Shown one piece after another: positions 32,791 to 36,758 of a stretch of DNA of 36,758 nucleotides (position 1 is the first letter of the stretch; every line of letters begins with the position of its first letter). Origin of the DNA: an uncultured Collinsella sp. (GTDB lineage Bacteria > Actinomycetota > Coriobacteriia > Coriobacteriales > Coriobacteriaceae); contig USHZ01000003.1 of the NCBI GenBank assembly GCA_900554595.1, positions 1 to 36,758 on the forward strand, in the 5' to 3' direction. Both the position numbers and the translations under genes were made by a program. A model generated the notes under the pieces. The model saw only the letters and a list, made by a program, of their open reading frames with translations, had not been told where the DNA came from and did no database searches.

Positions 32791-34671
32791 CTAAATCGTA
32801 GGAAACGCGACGACGTCAGCGGGGCGTGCCAACGTCTTGGCAATTTGATCTTGCACCTCGAGCAGGCAACCGAGCAGCAGCGGGTTAAAGGTACCGCACT
32901 TACCGTCCAAGATCATCTGGATCGCCTCCTCGTGCGGAATAGCGTCCTTGTACACGCGCACGCTCGTCAAGGCATCGTACACGTCGGCCACCGAAACCAC
33001 CTGTGCGGCAATGGGAATCTCGTCGCCCTTAAGGCCATCGGGATAACCCTTGCCGTCCCAGCGCTCGTGGTGCCAACGCGCAATCTGGTACGCATATTCC
33101 ATAAGCGCATTGCCGGCGTGATGGCTACCCAGCTCAAGCAGCATGTCGGCGCCGATCGTGGTATGCGTCTTCATAATCTCGAACTCCTCGGGCGTAAGGC
33201 GTCCGGGCTTGTTGAGAATCGCATCGTCAATCGACATCTTGCCGATATCGTGCAACGCCGAAGCCAGGGCGATCGTGGAGCATTCCTCATTGTCGAGGGA
33301 GACGGTGTCGCCACGCTGGACCAGACAACCAAGCAGCAGCTCGGTCAGCTTCTCGATGTTCGTAACGTGTCTGCCGCTCTCGCCGTTGCGAAGCTCCATG
33401 ACGCCGGCCATGATGTCGATGAGCATGCGACTGTTCTTGACGCGCTCGTTGTACTGCTGGGACAGTAGGTTCGTCAGGCGGCGCTGTTTGGCGTATAGGC
33501 GGATGGTGTTGCTTACACGGCGGCGCACGACACGGGAGTCAAACGGGCGGTTGATATAGTCCGAGGCGCCCAGCTCGTACGCGCGCAGAACCATATCATC
33601 GGAATCTTCGCTCGAAATCATGATTACAGGCAGATTGTCGATACCCGATCGGCGCGACAGATCGGCCAGCACCTCAAAGCCGCTTATGCCCGGCATGACA
33701 ATATCCAGCAGCACGAGCGACAACTCATCGCCATAGCGGTCGACCATGTCGAGCGCCGTACGACCGTTATCGGCCTCGAGGATGCAATACTCGTCCTTGA
33801 GCATCTCGTTGAGAATGGCTCGGTTCATCTCGGAGTCATCGGCAATAAGCACCAAAGGCTTTTCGCTTTGGAGGGCCTCGATGGAATCGGCATCGGTCAC
33901 GACCGTACCGGCTTTTGCCTTAGCGCGGCTCAGTAACTGGACAGCGCGGCCAACGCCCTCATCGACCGTCTCGCCATGAATGCGAACACCACCAACACAT
34001 GCCGTCAAGCTCACGTACTCATGGCCCGGAATAACCGTGGCATGAACGGCATCGGATACCTGACGCAGGCGACGGGCGAAGTCATCGGAGGGAATATTGG
34101 GCATGACGGTCACAAACTTGTCGCAGCCATAGCGCACAAGCTCGTCAGTCGAACGAATTCCGCTGCGTATGGCTGTCGCCACAGCACCGAGTGCAAGGTC
34201 GCCGGCATGATGGCCACACGTATCGTTGAAGACCCTAAAATCATCAAGGTCGATTACCGCCACGCCGGCCTTCATGCGCGCGCTACGGAGCTTTTCCTCG
34301 TAATATCGGCGATTGCGCGCACTCGTCAGCACGTCGGTGTAAACAAGGTCCTCTTCTGCGGCCTCTTGCTCATCAATCGGACGCACCATCAGCAGGACGT
34401 GAGGCTCGCCCTCGACCTTTAGAGGGCGCAGGCGGGCGCGGTACTCAATACCATCATTGAGCAGCTGCTCCGACACCTCACCCGAATCTGCCAAGGCCTC
34501 AAGACTCGACTGACGCAGACAAGGGCAACGATCGCCGGCGAGCAGGCAGTTAGGCTCGCTCTTAATCTGATCGGCCGACAGCAAACGCACCACGGGGTAG
34601 GTCTTCGCGACGCGGGCGACCTCGGCGGCAGCCTCCTCGTCGGTTAGATTGACCTCGTGATTATTGAGCAT
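32791..34671 (-). CDS. GGDEF-receiver-HD-GYP signalling protein
   Basis: 626-residue multidomain protein. The N-terminal 100 residues are a poorly defined sensor-like region with a C42-x6-C49-x-C51 cluster. A GGDEF domain (about 108-258) keeps D-L-D-D-F and H-x-A-G-D but its signature is G-C-D-K-F (182-186), so cyclase activity is probably lost. A receiver domain (about 272-392) has D278/D279 and phospho-acceptor D323 in L-L-D-I-V-M-P-G; the usual lysine before P-F is Arg375. The HD-GYP domain (about 410-610) has H474-D475 in L-H-D-I-G-K and H-H-E-R-W-D-G-K-G-Y-P near 534-544, as in active c-di-GMP phosphodiesterases. ATG at 34671 follows AAAGGG. The HPt gene is next in the operon. Phosphorylation-controlled c-di-GMP hydrolysis is the inferred role. 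Confidence 0.88.
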   Translation of the reverse strand: MLNNHEVNLTDEEAAAEVARVAKTYPVVRLLSADQIKSEPNCLLAGDRCPCLRQSSLEALADSGEVSEQLLNDGIEYRARLRPLKVEGEPHVLLMVRPIDEQEAAEEDLVYTDVLTSARNRRYYEEKLRSARMKAGVAVIDLDDFRVFNDTCGHHAGDLALGAVATAIRSGIRSTDELVRYGCDKFVTVMPNIPSDDFARRLRQVSDAVHATVIPGHEYVSLTACVGGVRIHGETVDEGVGRAVQLLSRAKAKAGTVVTDADSIEALQSEKPLVLIADDSEMNRAILNEMLKDEYCILEADNGRTALDMVDRYGDELSLVLLDIVMPGISGFEVLADLSRRSGIDNLPVIMISSEDSDDMVLRAYELGASDYINRPFDSRVVRRRVSNTIRLYAKQRRLTNLLSQQYNERVKNSRMLIDIMAGVMELRNGESGRHVTNIEKLTELLLGCLVQRGDTVSLDNEECSTIALASALHDIGKMSIDDAILNKPGRLTPEEFEIMKTHTTIGADMLLELGSHHAGNALMEYAYQIARWHHERWDGKGYPDGLKGDEIPIAAQVVSVADVYDALTSVRVYKDAIPHEEAIQMILDGKCGTFNPLLLGCLLEVQDQIAKTLARPADVVAFPTI

Positions 34672-34720
34672 ATGGGGCCCTTTCGATAGTTTCGCATGGT
34701 AGCGGTGGGTTCCAAATGCT

Positions 34721-34738
34721 ACAAGGGTAACACCTTGT
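34721..34738. promoter_or_regulatory. Inverted repeat at the HD-GYP gene promoter
   Basis: ACAAGG-GTAACA-CCTTGT lies about 50 nt upstream of the GGDEF-receiver-HD-GYP gene. On the minus strand it overlaps a TTGTAG hexamer that has TACCAT 17 nt downstream, a plausible promoter. An operator overlapping the -35 is inferred. Confidence 0.4.
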
Positions 34739-34881
34739 CGATGCAGGTAAGTACATGAATGCTGCTACATTTTTATGAGTTGGCAGACGGCGCGATTGAA
34801 GCCGCAGACGTGAGGTTTTGAGCACATTTGTTAACACGGCCGAAACGTTTGCGGGTGAAGCCTGTTTTGTTTTTTCAGCTG

Positions 34882-35679
34882 CTAGAGCCCCAGGATGCCA
34901 CGGACGGTCTGGGCAGCCGCTGCCGGGCGATCGCGCAGGCCGTTGTGCGCGCCGGGAACCATTACGAGTGGACAGTCCAAAAGCTCAGCCGCTATCCTCG
35001 TGCCCGCTTCGCGGGGCGTGCCAATCGAGAGCTCGCCCAGGAGCACGGCGGCCACCGTTTTCGACGCGCGAACGCTATCCCAATCGGGAACGCAGGTCAT
35101 AGTAATCCCGTATTCGTTTGCCATGAAACTGCGGCCGTTGCGCAGGGCGTGCTTGGCTTCTGCCTCGGTTAACTTGGGGGCCTCAGGATCCGAATCGCCG
35201 ATGGCGCCCAGGAAGGCCCGTAATGCCCTGGAGACCTTTCCCGCGGCGATCATCTCGAGCAAAACCGGGGCCGCGCCCAGGCCGGCACCCTCGTTTGTCA
35301 CGGCGGGTTCATGCAGAATCGCACGCGAGATTATGGCAGGGTTTGCACGGAGGAGCTCCAGCGTCACAAGCGTACCGGCACTGTGCGCGAGCACGTTTGC
35401 CGGAGCGCCAATATGCTCGATAACGGCCTGCAGGTCGGCGGCCTGGGCGGCGAGGTCGTAGCGTCCGTCTGCAGCGTCGCCGCTCTCGCCGCAACCACGG
35501 CGGTCGTAGGCAATGACGCGGTAGTCACAGGCGAGCTCGCGGGCGATGGCGTCAAAAAAGACGCCGTCGACGCAGGCGCCGTGCACGCACACCAAGGCAG
35601 GAGCATCAGGCGACACATCCGGGCCGGCATATTCGCGACAGGCGATCGTGGTGCCCGCATTCTCGACCGTAAAATCCAT
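34882..35679 (-). CDS. Alpha/beta hydrolase
   Basis: 265-residue cytosolic alpha/beta-hydrolase-fold protein. It shows the oxyanion-hole region C-V-H-G-A-C-V-D-G near 31-39, D-R-R-G-C-G-E-S near 59-66, the nucleophile elbow A-H-S-A-G with Ser100, and the C-terminal catalytic histidine in G-A-H-N-G (H245). Length and layout fit the family. The ATG at 35679 has only a weak GGGAAC site, but the protein then begins at the usual point. No neighbour indicates a substrate; the gene stands alone, divergent from the radical SAM gene. About 210 nt downstream, up to the signalling gene, hold no gene and no convincing terminator. Confidence 0.87.
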   Translation of the reverse strand: MDFTVENAGTTIACREYAGPDVSPDAPALVCVHGACVDGVFFDAIARELACDYRVIAYDRRGCGESGDAADGRYDLAAQAADLQAVIEHIGAPANVLAHSAGTLVTLELLRANPAIISRAILHEPAVTNEGAGLGAAPVLLEMIAAGKVSRALRAFLGAIGDSDPEAPKLTEAEAKHALRNGRSFMANEYGITMTCVPDWDSVRASKTVAAVLLGELSIGTPREAGTRIAAELLDCPLVMVPGAHNGLRDRPAAAAQTVRGILGL

Positions 35680-35832
35680 ACTGTGTTCCCATCGTCAATG
35701 CCCATCCAGTTGCACGTCAGTACGGTTGGATAGACCCGCATTGCCTTACGCCTTGTTAACAGATTAACTGTACCCGACCTGAGGCTTTTCATGGCACGGC
35801 ATAATAAGCGACGTGAAAAAACGAAACTTGTA

Positions 35833-35855
35833 AAGCAAGAGCCCGCACCTTGCTT
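35833..35855. promoter_or_regulatory. Inverted repeat upstream of the radical SAM gene
   Basis: AAGCAAG and CTTGCTT form a perfect 7-bp inverted repeat with a 9-nt centre, about 50 nt before the radical SAM start. It may be an operator or an RNA stem in the leader; no clear -10/-35 pair was found. Confidence 0.3.
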
Positions 35856-35904
35856 CGGAGCCGATGCTATGCTTAGGCACAATTGTCTTGAGGAGCATAT
35901 GTCT

Positions 35905-36681
35905 ATGTCTACGTTTTTGAATGCCAGCCCCATCTTTGGGCCCGTTCGCAGCCGTCGCCTTGGTCTCTCGCTCGGCGTCAACATGATGCCGGCCAGCGGC
36001 AAAATCTGCACGTTCGACTGCATCTACTGCGAGAACGGTCTCAACGCCGAGCGCCCCTGCCACGAGCCGTATAACACGGCTGCCGCGGTACTCGACGCGC
36101 TCGAGGCAAAGCTGCGCGAGATGGCAGCCGAGGGCGAGCTCCCCGATGTGATCACCTTCGCAGGCAACGGCGAGCCCACCGCCGCACCGGAGTTTCCACA
36201 GGCCATCGCCGGCGCTGTCGCGCTTCGCGATCAGCTGGCCCCAAACACCAAGATTGCCGTGCTCTCCAACGGCACGCGCGCCGACCGTCCCGAGGTGCAC
36301 GACGCGCTCATGATGGTCGACGACAACATCCTCAAGCTCGATACCGTCGACCCGGCGTTTATCCAACTGCTCGACCAGCCCGTTGGCCCCTACGACGTCG
36401 AGCACCAGATCGAGACGTTCGCAAGCTTTGACGGTCACGTTATTATCCAGACGATCTTTTTGAGCGGCGAGTATCAGGGCGAGCTCATCGACAACACCGG
36501 CGAGGAGTACGTTGCCCCCTGGCTCGCGGCGCTTGAGCGCATTCGCCCGCAAGAAGCGACCATCTACACGGTGGCGCGCGAGACACCGGTCGCCGGCCTT
36601 GCTAAAGCGGCGCCCGAGGTGCTCGACGCCATTGCCGCGCGCGTCCAAGCCCTCGGCATTCCCTGCCAGGTGAGTTACTAG
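35905..36681 (+). CDS. Radical SAM protein (COG0731-like)
   Basis: 258-residue radical S-adenosylmethionine enzyme. The [4Fe-4S] motif is C35-T-F-D-C39-I-Y-C42 (C-x3-C-x2-C), followed by the SAM-binding G-N-G-E-P-T segment. The N-terminal F-G-P-V-R-S-R-R-L-G-L-S-L-G-V-N is typical of the small radical SAM group related to wybutosine-synthesis proteins (COG0731), whose bacterial members mostly lack an assigned reaction. ATG at 35905 is preferred because GAGGAG lies 9 nt upstream; ATG at 35899 is only 3 nt from it, and an upstream frame to 35791 lacks a site. The 77 nt after the stop contain no recognisable gene. Confidence 0.88.
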   Translation: MSTFLNASPIFGPVRSRRLGLSLGVNMMPASGKICTFDCIYCENGLNAERPCHEPYNTAAAVLDALEAKLREMAAEGELPDVITFAGNGEPTAAPEFPQAIAGAVALRDQLAPNTKIAVLSNGTRADRPEVHDALMMVDDNILKLDTVDPAFIQLLDQPVGPYDVEHQIETFASFDGHVIIQTIFLSGEYQGELIDNTGEEYVAPWLAALERIRPQEATIYTVARETPVAGLAKAAPEVLDAIAARVQALGIPCQVSY

Positions 36682-36758
36682 CAAAACCACGCAGCAGCTA
36701 GTGCCGCCATCCCGCCCCATCAGTTGCGGTGATATAGTTCCTATTTGTGCTGTTAAAC

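Noticed and set aside
35764..36720. 318-codon frame antisense to the radical SAM gene
   Set aside because: Overlaps a gene with an intact C-x3-C-x2-C motif and a good ribosome binding site; shadow.
36682..36758. Promoter of a following gene at the window end (TATAGT near 36731)
   Set aside because: A lone -10-like hexamer without a -35 partner or any visible start codon before the window ends.

Overview
The window looks like a chromosomal segment of a gut-dwelling, strictly anaerobic, high-GC actinobacterium of the class Coriobacteriia, most like Collinsella. This is inferred from gene content and style, not from a marker gene. The signs are strong GC bias in third positions, good Shine-Dalgarno sites before most genes, some GTG and TTG starts, an aryl-sulfate sulfotransferase, a giant (R)-2-hydroxyacyl-CoA dehydratase activase, Tat-type lipoproteins and a wall-anchored coiled-coil protein. 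I see no rRNA, tRNA, CRISPR array, transposase or phage gene.

Layout. 1-3551: the first codons of a minus-strand gene, dCMP deaminase, type III pantothenate kinase (coaX), and a divergent OPT-family peptide transporter. 3774-10454: a 1166-residue secreted coiled-coil/CAP-domain protein with a sortase-like tail, a DUF389 membrane protein carrying an EF-hand-like loop, and a Tat lipoprotein aryl-sulfate sulfotransferase. 10638-17517: a 3-hydroxyacyl-CoA dehydrogenase-like protein, a 1593-residue two-headed dehydratase activase and the TetR regulator just upstream of it. 17639-20637: a HAD hydrolase behind a very stable hairpin that buries its ribosome binding site, then an MFS exporter and its likely TetR regulator, in DNA that looks less GC-rich. 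20712-22540: ammonium uptake and nitrogen sensing (amtB then a PII protein). 22739-24298: a two-gene operon of a CmpB-type membrane protein and an HD-domain protein. 24527-26308: a short, divergent DXS-like enzyme. 26543-27745: an iron-containing alcohol dehydrogenase. 28015-32301: a glutamate-type ABC importer (binding protein, two permeases, ATPase) followed by a class I amidotransferase-like gamma-glutamyl hydrolase. 32410-34671: a GGDEF-receiver-HD-GYP protein followed by an HPt protein. 34882-36681: an alpha/beta hydrolase and a divergent radical SAM protein.

How the genes fit together. Nitrogen is the most visible theme. amtB and the PII gene form one unit. Five GGAAACG-like 11-mers lie upstream of amtB, four of them exactly head to tail, which resembles an OmpR/GlnR-type activator site. 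The ABC importer plus gamma-glutamyl hydrolase would bring in and process acidic amino acids or glutamyl compounds. Acyl-CoA chemistry is the second theme (dehydratase activase, hydroxyacyl-CoA dehydrogenase, alcohol dehydrogenase), fitting amino-acid fermentation. The surface protein, the sulfotransferase and the OPT transporter face the host.

The least explained signals are non-coding: a 15-bp perfect hairpin over the start of the HAD gene, a 109-nt inverted repeat that begins at the amtB stop codon, two tandem TCTCAATCTGTAACA hairpins after the dxs-like gene, and a MITE-like pair of inverted GAAGTATGCGGCAAA arms. I found no clear new multi-gene system; these elements and the unusual activase, surface protein and signalling protein are the best candidates for follow-up.
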